64,000 nucleotides of DNA, from the NCBI RefSeq assembly GCF_050496765.1, contig NZ_JBNWEO010000007.1, positions 62,001 to 126,000 on the forward strand, given 5' to 3'. The translations under genes were made by a program, and so were the position numbers. The notes under the pieces are model-generated. The model was not told where the DNA came from and ran no database searches. It saw only the letters and a list, made by a program, of their open reading frames with translations. Shown one piece after another: positions 1 through 7,204 of this stretch (position 1 is its first letter; every line of letters starts with the position of its first letter). This stretch comes from JAEVLT01 sp050496765. GTDB lineage: Bacteria; Bacillota; Bacilli; Bacillales; Cytobacillaceae.

Positions 1-32
1 GCACGATGCGCGCCTTTCACAAATTGATACCA

Positions 33-806
33 TTATTTTTTTCCTAAATACGTTTGAATGATTTTGTCATAAGTTCCGTCTTTTTTCAGCTCATCAAGAC
101 CCTTATCGATTTTTTTCAATAAATCCTGATTTTGCCCTTTCAACACGGCAATTCCGTATTTGTCGCCGTTTAGGCGGTCACCGACAATTTTCAAGCCAAG
201 GTCTTTTTGGGCAATGGCATAGGAAATAACAGGATAGTCTTCAATCAAGGCATCAGCGTTTCCATTGGCTACTTCCTGGAACATTGCTGGGCTGTCATTA
301 AATTGAACAACATTAATCCCTAGTTTAGCCGCATTGTCTGTTGCATATTTGGCACCAGTTGTTCCTTTTTTAACAGCTACTTTTTTGCCTTTCAAATCGT
401 TGACAGATTTAATGGTAGTATTGTCCTTTTTGACAACAACCGTTAAACCGGCATCAAAATAAGGCTGTGAGAAATCCACGATTTTCTTTCTTTCATCGGT
501 AATACTCATACCTGCAATGGCAACGTCAAGCTGATTTGCTTGCATGGCCGGAATAATGCCGCCAAAATCCATTGGGACTAATTGAATTTTAAATTTTTGA
601 TTTTTGGCAATGGCATTGATTAAATCAATATCGATTCCTTTGTATTCGTCACCGACTTTAAATTCAAATGGAGGGTAAGTGGTGTCAACACCCACTTTAT
701 AAACCTTTTCAGTTCCACCCTTATTGCCTGCCGCATTATTGTTACCACAAGCAGCGATAACAAGGGTAAAAAGTAAAATCAAACTAAATATTCCAAATTT
801 TTTCAC
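33..806 (-). CDS. Amino-acid ABC transporter substrate-binding lipoprotein
   Basis: This is a periplasmic-binding-protein type 2 receptor (SBP_bac_3 family) that would capture a polar amino acid outside the membrane and hand it to an ABC permease. The N-terminus is a lipoprotein signal: two lysines, a hydrophobic stretch and a lipobox ending VIAAC with the lipidated Cys near residue 20. The mature part carries the family features DTTYPPFEF, GIDIDLINAIA, and DVAIAGMSIT followed by DERKKIVDFSQPYF. Length (257 aa) is normal. I chose the GTG at 806 because GGGAG lies at good distance; an upstream GTG at 815 overlaps that RBS. The permease and ATPase are not downstream within the window, but only 32 bases remain to the edge, so they may follow. 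Substrate (Arg, Gln, Cys or other) cannot be told. Confidence 0.9.
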   Translation of the reverse strand: MKKFGIFSLILLFTLVIAACGNNNAAGNKGGTEKVYKVGVDTTYPPFEFKVGDEYKGIDIDLINAIAKNQKFKIQLVPMDFGGIIPAMQANQLDVAIAGMSITDERKKIVDFSQPYFDAGLTVVVKKDNTTIKSVNDLKGKKVAVKKGTTGAKYATDNAAKLGINVVQFNDSPAMFQEVANGNADALIEDYPVISYAIAQKDLGLKIVGDRLNGDKYGIAVLKGQNQDLLKKIDKGLDELKKDGTYDKIIQTYLGKK

Positions 807-940
807 TTCATTCACTCCCTTTGTTCTATCTAAATACAGTTATTTATTAATATAACATAAAATCAGGACAAATCACCAGGTAATTTGTCCCTCCTGATTC
901 ATATCCTCTTTTCAATTGACAATAATTTAAAATTCACAAA

Positions 941-1010
941 AATCATCAAAATGATTAAAAATCGGTTCTTGACCCTCATCAATTTTTTCTGACATTCGAT
1001 GGCTTAAAAT
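941..1010 (+). promoter_or_regulatory. Candidate FNR-type box and promoter for the metal cluster
   Basis: TTGAC-CCTC-ATCAA at 969-982 matches the FNR/FLP-type consensus TTGAT-N4-ATCAA with one mismatch. A possible -10 element TAAAAT lies at 1005-1010; a start about 7 bases later (around 1017) puts the box centre at -41.5, the class II activator position. A second inverted repeat, AATCAT-caaa-ATGATT, is at 941-956. The box suggests regulation by the Crp/Fnr gene at the end of this cluster; this is inference. Confidence 0.45.
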
Positions 1011-1040
1011 AAAGCCATAAACCAAAAGGAGGCTATTCAA

Positions 1041-1262
1041 ATGGCAAAAGCAGTATTTCAATTAGAACCATTAACATGTCCATCTTGTATTAAAAAAATT
1101 GAGGCAGTTCTCAATAAAACTGAGGGTGTAACTACAGCGGTTGTTCTATACAATCTAAGTAAGGTGAAAACAGAATTTGATGAATCACAAATTGAAGCAA
1201 ACCAACTAGAAAATATGATTAAAAAATTAGGCTACGAAGTTCTATCTGCAAAAGTTTCATAG
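1041..1262 (+). CDS. Heavy-metal-associated (HMA) domain protein, metallochaperone-like
   Basis: A single 73-residue ferredoxin-like HMA domain of the CopZ/Atx1 type. The metal loop is LTCPSC (Cys13 and Cys16), lying between strand 1 and helix 1. The usual motif is MxCxxC; here Thr-Cys-Pro-Ser-Cys replaces the Met. The RBS AAGGAGG precedes the ATG by about 8 bases. It is the first gene of a cluster with a P-type ATPase that lacks its own N-terminal HMA domain, so it may deliver metal to that pump or act as a detached N-terminal domain. The metal (Cu+, Zn2+ or other) cannot be inferred from the sequence alone. Confidence 0.85.
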   Translation: MAKAVFQLEPLTCPSCIKKIEAVLNKTEGVTTAVVLYNLSKVKTEFDESQIEANQLENMIKKLGYEVLSAKVS

Positions 1263-1293
1263 TTGCTTGCAACAAGCAAACAGTTGCAAGCAA
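1263..1293. repeat. Perfect 11-bp inverted repeat between HMA and ATPase genes
   Basis: TTGCTTGCAAC at 1263-1273 and its reverse complement GTTGCAAGCAA at 1283-1293 start immediately after the HMA stop codon. There is no T-run behind it. It could be a weak terminator or attenuator lowering ATPase expression relative to the chaperone, or an operator. Confidence 0.5.
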
Positions 1294-1412
1294 AGAAAGC
1301 GAGCGCCCCGATACCCTATCTTATAACCAGCTCTATTTTAAATAGTTTGAAGAATGGTTGTAAGCCTTCTTTTCAATCTAAACTAAGTTTTCGATACTAA
1401 GGAGGAATGAAA

Positions 1413-3308
1413 ATGATCCTTGTCTTCAATCGATTTCGACAGCCCATCATCGTTATTTCGTTTGTTCTTATCCTAATTGGGCTTTTTTTAGAGGGAGTTG
1501 GAATGAGTGAATTGAACGCAATTGCGCTTATGCTTGCAACCATTATCGCTGGCATGCCAATTGCGATAAAGGCTTTACAATCAATCAAAATGAAACTATT
1601 TAGCATTGATTTATTAGTCATTATCGCTATTATTGGGGCGATCTACATTCAAGAATATACGGAATCTGCTATTGTTTCCTTTCTGTTCTTGTTTGGGGAT
1701 TATTTAGAAATGCGAACACTTGAAAAAACGCGTTCATCGTTAAAAAGTTTAATCGAAATGGCTCCACAAGAAGCGATTGTGATCCGAGGTACACAAACGA
1801 TCACTCTTCCAGTAGAAAAAGTCATTGAAGGCGACCTAGTACTCATCCGCTCTGGCGGAAAAATTCCCGTTGATGGGAAAATTGTTTCTGGGCAAGCCAC
1901 CATAAATGAAGCAGCTATTACCGGAGAGTCTACACCTGTTTCCAAAACAATGCATGACAAAGTTTTCAGTGGTGCGCTCGTTGATAATGGCTATATTGAA
2001 ATCATTGCAGAAAAAGTTGGAGATAACACGATTTTTGCTAAAATCATCGAATTAGTAGAAGAAGCCCAACAAGCTAAATCAAAAACAGAAAAATTTCTCA
2101 ATCAATTTTCGAAGGTTTATACACCGGCAGTGGTCACCCTAGCGATTCTCGTTTTTTTCTTGACAAAAGATCTTCGCATTGCGATTACCTTCTTAGTTAT
2201 TGCCTGCCCTGGCGCCTTAGTCATCGGTGCCCCAGTTTCAACCGTGGCAGGTATTGGAAATGGTGCGAAAAATGGGGTTCTTGTCAAAGGCGGCGAGACC
2301 ATGGACAGATTCTCCAAGGTGGATACACTTGTATTTGACAAAACCGGTACATTAACGAAAGGAAAACCGGAAGTAACTGATATAGAAATTTTTACTAATT
2401 TTGAAACAAACACCTTGCTCAGACTTGTTGCGCTAGCCGAAACGATTTCAGAACATCCTTTAGGCCAAGTCATTGTCAAAGAAGCACAGGCAAGGAGGAT
2501 TAACCTTCATGGAGAAATTAAAAACGGAAAAATTATAAAAGGAAGTGGGATCAGTGCAATAGTGGAAAACACTCCATTAATTATAGGAAATCGCAAGTTA
2601 ATGAAAGCGGAACAGATTGAGATTTCACAAGAAGTGTCTGATTATGCAGTCATGCGTGAAAAGGCCGGAAACACGGCTATTTTTGCAGCGGTCAATGGAA
2701 AAATAGCCGGTATTTTTTCAATTGCTGACCAAATTCGTGAAGATGCCCGAGACTCATTGACTGAATTGAGGAAAAATGGTGTCAAAAAAATGATCATGCT
2801 CACCGGGGATAATCGCTACACTGCAGAAATAGTTGCCAGGAAACTCGGCTTAGATGAATTTTATGCCGAATTATTGCCAGAGGATAAAGTACAATATGTA
2901 AAAAAATTAAAAGAAACTGGTCATATCGTGGCAATGGCTGGTGATGGGATTAACGATGCCCCGGCCATTGCAATTGCCGATATTGGGCTCGCAATGGGTG
3001 AAGGCGGCACAGACATTTCCATGGAAACAGCAGACGTCGTCTTAATGGCAGATAAGCTTAGTCAATTGTCACATGCATTCTCACTTTCAAAAGCAACGAT
3101 TCGCAATATGAAACAAAACACATACTTCGCCGTCGCCATTGTGTTCACCCTGCTAATAGGAGTATTAAATAATACGATTCATTTAGCATCTGGTATGTTT
3201 ATTCATGAGGCAAGTGTCTTAATCGTTATTTTAAACGCAATGAGATTAAGTCGTTTTCAGTTAAAAAATCGAAATGTTAACCCCAAATTGCAAGTTGTAA
3301 AAGTATAA
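1413..3308 (+). CDS. Heavy-metal P1B-type ATPase with CPG membrane motif
   Basis: A heavy-metal translocating P-type ATPase of about 631 residues in the cytoplasmic membrane. Visible in order: transmembrane helices at the N-terminus, the actuator motif ITGES (near residue 170), the membrane metal motif ACPGAL (near 267), the phosphorylation motif DKTGT (near 312), the HMA-ATPase marker SEHPLG (near 350) and the hinge GDGINDAP (near 511). The membrane motif is CPG, not the common CPC, CPH or SPC, so the substrate class is uncertain. There is no N-terminal HMA domain; the upstream small HMA protein may substitute. I prefer ATG 1413 to 1407 because GGAGG ends one base before 1407 but seven before 1413. 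Confidence 0.88.
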   Translation: MILVFNRFRQPIIVISFVLILIGLFLEGVGMSELNAIALMLATIIAGMPIAIKALQSIKMKLFSIDLLVIIAIIGAIYIQEYTESAIVSFLFLFGDYLEMRTLEKTRSSLKSLIEMAPQEAIVIRGTQTITLPVEKVIEGDLVLIRSGGKIPVDGKIVSGQATINEAAITGESTPVSKTMHDKVFSGALVDNGYIEIIAEKVGDNTIFAKIIELVEEAQQAKSKTEKFLNQFSKVYTPAVVTLAILVFFLTKDLRIAITFLVIACPGALVIGAPVSTVAGIGNGAKNGVLVKGGETMDRFSKVDTLVFDKTGTLTKGKPEVTDIEIFTNFETNTLLRLVALAETISEHPLGQVIVKEAQARRINLHGEIKNGKIIKGSGISAIVENTPLIIGNRKLMKAEQIEISQEVSDYAVMREKAGNTAIFAAVNGKIAGIFSIADQIREDARDSLTELRKNGVKKMIMLTGDNRYTAEIVARKLGLDEFYAELLPEDKVQYVKKLKETGHIVAMAGDGINDAPAIAIADIGLAMGEGGTDISMETADVVLMADKLSQLSHAFSLSKATIRNMKQNTYFAVAIVFTLLIGVLNNTIHLASGMFIHEASVLIVILNAMRLSRFQLKNRNVNPKLQVVKV

Positions 3309-3378
3309 TAGAGTCAAACCCACTGCTGCTCAAACATGCGGTAAACAAAGTAAGCGCCAATTTTAGGGAGTGAATGGA

Positions 3379-4086
3379 ATGGAAAACAAGGAATGTCAAC
3401 TCTGCCATCACAACCATTCGGATACCCACACTTCATCCTGTGTTTCACTCGTCCCAATTTTTAATCATTTGGAAAATAAGCAGTTACTAGAAGTGATGGA
3501 CATGGTTTATTCAGCCACATACGAAAAAGGGGAATTCCTTTATCACGCAGGGGACACAGCAGAGACCCTCTATATTGTGAACAAAGGGAAAATACGGATT
3601 TACCGATTATCGGAATCTGGCAAAGAACAGTTGGTTCGAATTTTAACACCGGGTTCCTATACGGGAGAACTTGCTTTATTTAAAGAAACCGTTCATGAAG
3701 CATTTGCTCAAACAATGGAAGATTCCCAAGTTTGCATGGTCAAACGAAGTGACTTACAAAAACTTTTGTATAAATTTCCGGCCATTTCATTAAAAATTCT
3801 AACTGAGTTTTCCAATAGGCTCGATGAATCCGAAAAGCAAACAACACGATTTGCCACTGAAAGTGTGGAAACGAGGATTGCGCTCTTTTTAGCAGAGTGT
3901 ATGGATGAACATGTGGCAAACGAAATCACATTGCCGATGAGTAAAAAGGACTTGGCATCATACCTAGGAACAACCCCGGAAACCATTAGTCGGAAGTTCG
4001 CGCAATTCGAAGACCTAGGGTATATTAAGCAAAAACCAAATAAAAAAATTGAAATCATTGATATTGATGGACTACTCCTTTTGTAA
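3379..4086 (+). CDS. Crp/Fnr-family transcriptional regulator with N-terminal cysteines
   Basis: A 235-residue Crp/Fnr regulator: cyclic-nucleotide-binding-like beta barrel (about 20-140), long dimer helix, and a C-terminal winged helix with the recognition segment SYLGTTPETISRKFAQFEDLGYI. The N-terminus has CQLC and a third Cys about a dozen residues later, plus a Cys in the barrel, resembling the cysteine layout of Fe-S FNR proteins or the redox cysteines of FLP proteins. It ends the HMA-ATPase cluster and could control it through the FNR-like box at 969-982. The ATG at 3379 is chosen because AGGGAG overlaps the upstream GTG at 3370. Whether it binds an Fe-S cluster, metal or nothing is not decidable here. 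Confidence 0.88.
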   Translation: MENKECQLCHHNHSDTHTSSCVSLVPIFNHLENKQLLEVMDMVYSATYEKGEFLYHAGDTAETLYIVNKGKIRIYRLSESGKEQLVRILTPGSYTGELALFKETVHEAFAQTMEDSQVCMVKRSDLQKLLYKFPAISLKILTEFSNRLDESEKQTTRFATESVETRIALFLAECMDEHVANEITLPMSKKDLASYLGTTPETISRKFAQFEDLGYIKQKPNKKIEIIDIDGLLLL

Positions 4087-4106
4087 AAGGAATAGTCCAT
4101 TTTTTG
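4068..4106 (+). terminator. Rho-independent terminator after the metal cluster
   Basis: GGACTA-N18-TAGTCC, with an inner CCTTTT/AAAAGG stem, is followed by TTTTTT. It overlaps the stop codon of the Crp/Fnr gene. Confidence 0.85.
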
Positions 4107-4140
4107 TTAGAAAAATGCTTCTCACCCATTTAGCAAAAGT

Positions 4141-5160
4141 CTAACACTCATTATCTACTGCCGCCATTTCATTTCTAAAAATTCTTCTTCCCTCTTGATG
4201 CGATTTTGCTGCTAATTCATTCAGCTCCGTTAATCGGACAACATCTTCCATTTTAATCTCAGTTTCTGCTCCATTTAAAATCGAGTCTACCCACTGAGTA
4301 AATGCCATTGGCCTTTTTTCAGGCAGCTCCGGTTCAAACCATTGCCCATTATTCAACTTCGTACTTCTGATTTTCACATGGCTGTCTTCAACCAAAATCG
4401 TGCCTTCCGTGCCAAAAACTTCGAGAATGAATGGGCTCTTTCTTGTGACAAACGATGCTTCCAAAATCCCAATTGCACCGGATTCATATTCAACGATCAC
4501 AACAGCATGATCATCCACTAGTTTATTTTCAAATTTACTCAAATTGGCTGAAACATGCTTGACATCTCCGCCTAACCGATTGGTCAGATAAATCGGATGC
4601 GCCCCAAAGTCGATAAATGCTCCGCCACCGCACAGTTGTTCGTCAAAAAAGGATACCGGCAGCCAGCCATTCGGGTGAGTTTCGGAAGGCAGCGCCCCAT
4701 CATGCGCAACCTTGCATCTGATTGTATTGACCCTGCCAACTAGCCCATTTTGGATAGCGTCGTGAGCATATAAAAAATACGGTTCCATCAGCCTTGGCAA
4801 AGAGACCATCAGCTTCACCTTATTTCGTTCAACTGCTTCATAAATTTCCATGCACTCCTTCACAGTAAAGGCAAGGATCTTCTCAGTAAAAATATGTTTG
4901 CCAGCCACTGCAGCACGTAAAATAATCTCTTTGTGCATGGAAGTCGGCGAAGCAACCATCACTGCATCAATGGCAGGATCCGCCATTATCTTTTCCAGTT
5001 TTCCTTCGAAAACAACTCCAAGTTCCTTGGCCCATTTTCTGCCTCGTTCCTCCTGCTCATCCCATACCTTCACAATTTTCACATTTGAATTTTCCTTTGC
5101 ATAGCCTGCATACTCATCGGCATGAACATGCCATCTGCTTAACAGCGCAACTCGCAGCAT
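4141..5160 (-). CDS. Gfo/Idh/MocA-family NAD(P)-dependent oxidoreductase
   Basis: A 339-residue cytoplasmic oxidoreductase of the glucose-fructose oxidoreductase/inositol dehydrogenase family. The N-terminal Rossmann domain starts LRVALLSRWHVHADEYAG; typical family segments are DAVMVASPTSMHKEI and the catalytic-region GKHIFTEKILA, where the usual EKP is EKI, a change at the proline normally next to the catalytic Lys. The C-terminal alpha/beta domain includes CGGGAFIDFGAHPIYL. The start ATG 5160 has GGAGAGG at the right distance; upstream in-frame codons lack an RBS. It stands alone between convergent and divergent neighbours. The substrate, probably a sugar or cyclitol, cannot be named. Confidence 0.85.
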   Translation of the reverse strand: MLRVALLSRWHVHADEYAGYAKENSNVKIVKVWDEQEERGRKWAKELGVVFEGKLEKIMADPAIDAVMVASPTSMHKEIILRAAVAGKHIFTEKILAFTVKECMEIYEAVERNKVKLMVSLPRLMEPYFLYAHDAIQNGLVGRVNTIRCKVAHDGALPSETHPNGWLPVSFFDEQLCGGGAFIDFGAHPIYLTNRLGGDVKHVSANLSKFENKLVDDHAVVIVEYESGAIGILEASFVTRKSPFILEVFGTEGTILVEDSHVKIRSTKLNNGQWFEPELPEKRPMAFTQWVDSILNGAETEIKMEDVVRLTELNELAAKSHQEGRRIFRNEMAAVDNEC

Positions 5161-5263
5161 TGTACAGCACCTCTCCCAATCATTTTTGCCTTTCATTTAA
5201 TACTATAGAAAAAGAATGGAGAAACTACAAAGGTTTCCAGCAGTTTGAGCCAATTTTCCTCAT

Positions 5264-5324
5264 TTGATCTTCTTGGCATAAACGAGTACAATTAGGGTAA
5301 TACATAAATACCCCCGTAGGTTTA
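5264..5324 (+). promoter_or_regulatory. Sigma-A promoter with overlapping CsoR/CstR-type operator
   Basis: TTGATC (5264-5269), 17-bp spacer and TACAAT (5287-5292) form a good SigA promoter. Just past the expected start lies ATACCCCCGTAGGTTTA (5308-5324). Its reverse complement shares CCTACGGGGGTAT with the B. subtilis copZA CsoR box as I recall it. A CsoR-family repressor (copper-sensing CsoR or persulfide-sensing CstR) bound here would block transcription of the disulfide oxidoreductase gene. Confidence 0.6.
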
Positions 5325-5400
5325 TTTTTTCGAAAAGAATACACTAATCGGATAAAGCATCCGGTTATGTAGATAATTTTTTCAAAAAGGAGATGAGACC

Positions 5401-6054
5401 GTGCCCCAGATTGATGAAAATGATAAACAGCTGATTCAAACGATGTTCAACGAAAAAATGGAAGGCACCGCCCATATTCGCTTCTTTCATTCGAAAGACA
5501 ACTGCCAATATTGTGATGAAACCCAGGACATTTTGGAACAACTGGCAGCGCTCTCGGATAAGATTGATCTGCAAATATTTGACAAAGACACACATGCCGC
5601 TAAGGCAAGCGAGCTTGGGGTTGATAAATACCCTGCCATCGTCTTTGTCGATGAGGATGAAAAGGATACGGGTGTCCATTTTTACGGGATTCCTTCCGGG
5701 TATGAATTCAGCACGTTGATTGAAGATATCGTTGACGTCGCCAACAATCATACAGATTTAAGCCCGGAAACGATTGAAGCCTTGAAGCAAATTAATGAGG
5801 ACGTCACACTGTCCGTCTTTATCACACCCACCTGACCATATTGTCCCCGCGCAGTTCGCGTGGCTCACCATATGGCAATGATCAATCCTCACATTAAAGG
5901 TGAGATGATCGAAGCAATGGAATTTCCGGATTTATCCAACAAGCACAATGTAATGGGCGTGCCGAAAACCGTCATCAACGATGGTAAAGCCGAGCAGGAA
6001 GGCGCAGCCCCAGAACAATTGATCTTGGCAAAAATCCAGGAAATTTTGCAGTAA
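5401..6054 (+). CDS. Two-domain thioredoxin-fold disulfide oxidoreductase with in-frame UGA (putative selenoprotein)
   Basis: Read through one in-frame UGA (codon 145, 5833-5835) this is a 217-residue protein, the usual size of the PDO family (tandem thioredoxin folds, related to the AhpF N-terminal domain). Domain 1 has the redox motif CQYC (Cys35, Cys38) and a cis-Pro in DKYPAI. Domain 2 reads SVFITPT-UGA-PYCPRA and then a normal domain with cis-Pro in VMGVPKTV. Homologues have TPTCPYC, so the UGA sits exactly at the first, nucleophilic Cys. A hairpin resembling a bacterial SECIS follows directly. GTG 5401 has RBS AAGGAG eight bases upstream. Either UGA is decoded as selenocysteine (UxxC motif), or the gene carries a nonsense mutation and only domain 1 is made. 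A CsoR-like operator precedes it. The alternative of two genes is unlikely because the downstream part has no RBS. Confidence 0.7.
5836..5875 (+). promoter_or_regulatory. SECIS-like hairpin directly after the in-frame UGA
   Basis: The lower stem CCATAT (5836-5841) pairs with ATATGG (5870-5875). GT pairs with AC above a mismatch, then CC/GG, a mismatch, and an upper stem CGCG (5848-5851)/CGCG (5857-5860) closed by loop CAGTT, or GCAGTTC if the last pair opens. The loop starts about 16 bases after the UGA and contains a G, as bacterial SECIS elements require. The stem also encodes the conserved PYCPRAV residues, so chance pairing is possible. Confidence 0.5.
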
Positions 6055-6072
6055 AATAACCTATTGCTCATA

Positions 6073-6106
6073 AGCAGAATCCATGCAAACAGGGTTCTGC
6101 TTTTTT
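6073..6106 (+). terminator. Rho-independent terminator after the disulfide oxidoreductase
   Basis: AGCAGAA-CC and GG-TTCTGCT form a hairpin followed by TTTTTT. It lies 20 bases after the TAA at 6054, showing that transcription is expected to run past the UGA to this point. Confidence 0.85.
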
Positions 6107-6330
6107 GCAAACCAAACTAACGACTACTAAGATCCAATACGAAGTTTATCCCATATACATTGGGTGGAATTCCTATTTTTTCACATTCCTAAACAAGGAT
6201 CTGTTTCTTTCTTTTGCATTTAAATTTCACAATTTAGTCGACAATTGGATTTCTTTTTTGTTGCATCTGTTTATATATTTTTGCTGAAGGGAGAATTTTC
6301 TCTTCAAAAAATGATTGGGAGGAATCATTT

Positions 6331-6855
6331 ATGCAAACTTATTCAGATGCCTTATCAAAAGTCTTTAAGGATTGGAAATCGGCAATTGTCGTTGGCGTTT
6401 TCACGATTGCACGGGTGATTTACGGATGGGCATGGTTTGAAGCCGGCTGGGAGAAATTAGCGTGGTTAAGTGATGGAAAGCTGAACGCGCAGGGTAAAAT
6501 CCAAGGGCTGGTCGCCGCCATTGGTCCGAATGCCCAACGTTTTGACCCGCTCGGCATAAACAAGACGTTCGCCTGGATAGCCGACAATATCTTTTTGAAT
6601 ATGCCTGCCTTTACTGATTTTCTCGTTGTAGCTTTTGAACTCCTAATTGGATTGGTAATCATTTTTGGATTTAAAGTCTTCTGGGGTGCATTAGTGGCAA
6701 TGTTCTTGAATTTACAATTCATTGCCGCCGGCTCCTTTAACAACTTCGGCTACATTTGGACCAACTTGGCTTTAATGAAATGGGCAAAATATTTCGAAGC
6801 TGTGGGTATTGATGGCTATTTAAGAGTAAAAAAAGGAAAAAATTTATTGAAGTAA
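6331..6855 (+). CDS. DoxX/DoxD-like membrane protein
   Basis: A 174-residue integral membrane protein of the DoxX family with about four transmembrane helices (near 20-40, 95-120, 122-145 and a shorter one). DoxD/DoxX proteins are parts of thiosulfate:quinone oxidoreductases in archaea; many bacterial DoxX proteins are linked to redox and sulfur stress. The start ATG has RBS GGGAGG (6317-6322) upstream. It has its own leader of about 220 bases behind the terminator of the upstream gene. The position next to a disulfide oxidoreductase with a CsoR/CstR-like operator fits a thiol or sulfur role, but that is inference. Confidence 0.75.
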   Translation: MQTYSDALSKVFKDWKSAIVVGVFTIARVIYGWAWFEAGWEKLAWLSDGKLNAQGKIQGLVAAIGPNAQRFDPLGINKTFAWIADNIFLNMPAFTDFLVVAFELLIGLVIIFGFKVFWGALVAMFLNLQFIAAGSFNNFGYIWTNLALMKWAKYFEAVGIDGYLRVKKGKNLLK

Positions 6856-6884
6856 ATTGGATTTATCCTATAAAAATATCTCCA

Positions 6885-6927
6885 TAGCCAACAGACAACG
6901 GAGCTCTTGGTCGTTGTCTGTTGGCTA
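6885..6927. terminator. Long perfect hairpin after the DoxX gene
   Basis: TAGCCAACAGACAACG (6885-6900) is perfectly repeated in reverse complement at 6912-6927 around an 11-base loop. No T-run follows, so it is either an atypical terminator between convergent genes or an RNA-stabilising 3' hairpin. Confidence 0.55.
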
Positions 6928-6965
6928 CAATAAATCCGTTCTAGTTATCGAAAAAACCATTTATT

Positions 6966-7103
6966 TTAATAAAAAAAAAGGTGATCCCATAGAGGCTGCA
7001 AGTCTTCGTTTTTTAAACAATTGTCACAAATGATCAGTACGAATGACTCTCCATTTTTATGATTCTCTTTACCGCTGCCACAAATCGAACATACTTGCTC
7101 CAT
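6966..7103 (-). CDS. Small Cys4 (zinc-ribbon-like) protein
   Basis: A 45-residue open frame: it begins MEQVCSICGSG and contains a second pair, CDNC, 18 residues on. Two CxxC pairs at this spacing would suit a single zinc ribbon or treble clef. The RBS GGGGCG stands about 7 bases before the ATG. It is convergent with the DoxX gene and upstream of nothing else on its strand. I do not recognise the family; function is unknown. Support comes from the paired cysteines, the RBS and the intergenic position. Confidence 0.55.
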   Translation of the reverse strand: MEQVCSICGSGKENHKNGESFVLIICDNCLKNEDLQPLWDHLFFY

Positions 7104-7204
7104 GCTTTGCGCCCCTTAATAAATGTATATTACTAGTTTTTCCTGGCTATTCTTTTTTATTCATCACAAAAAGCCCAATGGCTTCACCATTGGACTTTTC
7201 TTAT

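Noticed and set aside
5860..6054. Separate small gene beginning at GTG 5860
   Set aside because: No RBS before it; it is the second half of a thioredoxin fold and continues exactly in frame from the upstream gene past the UGA.
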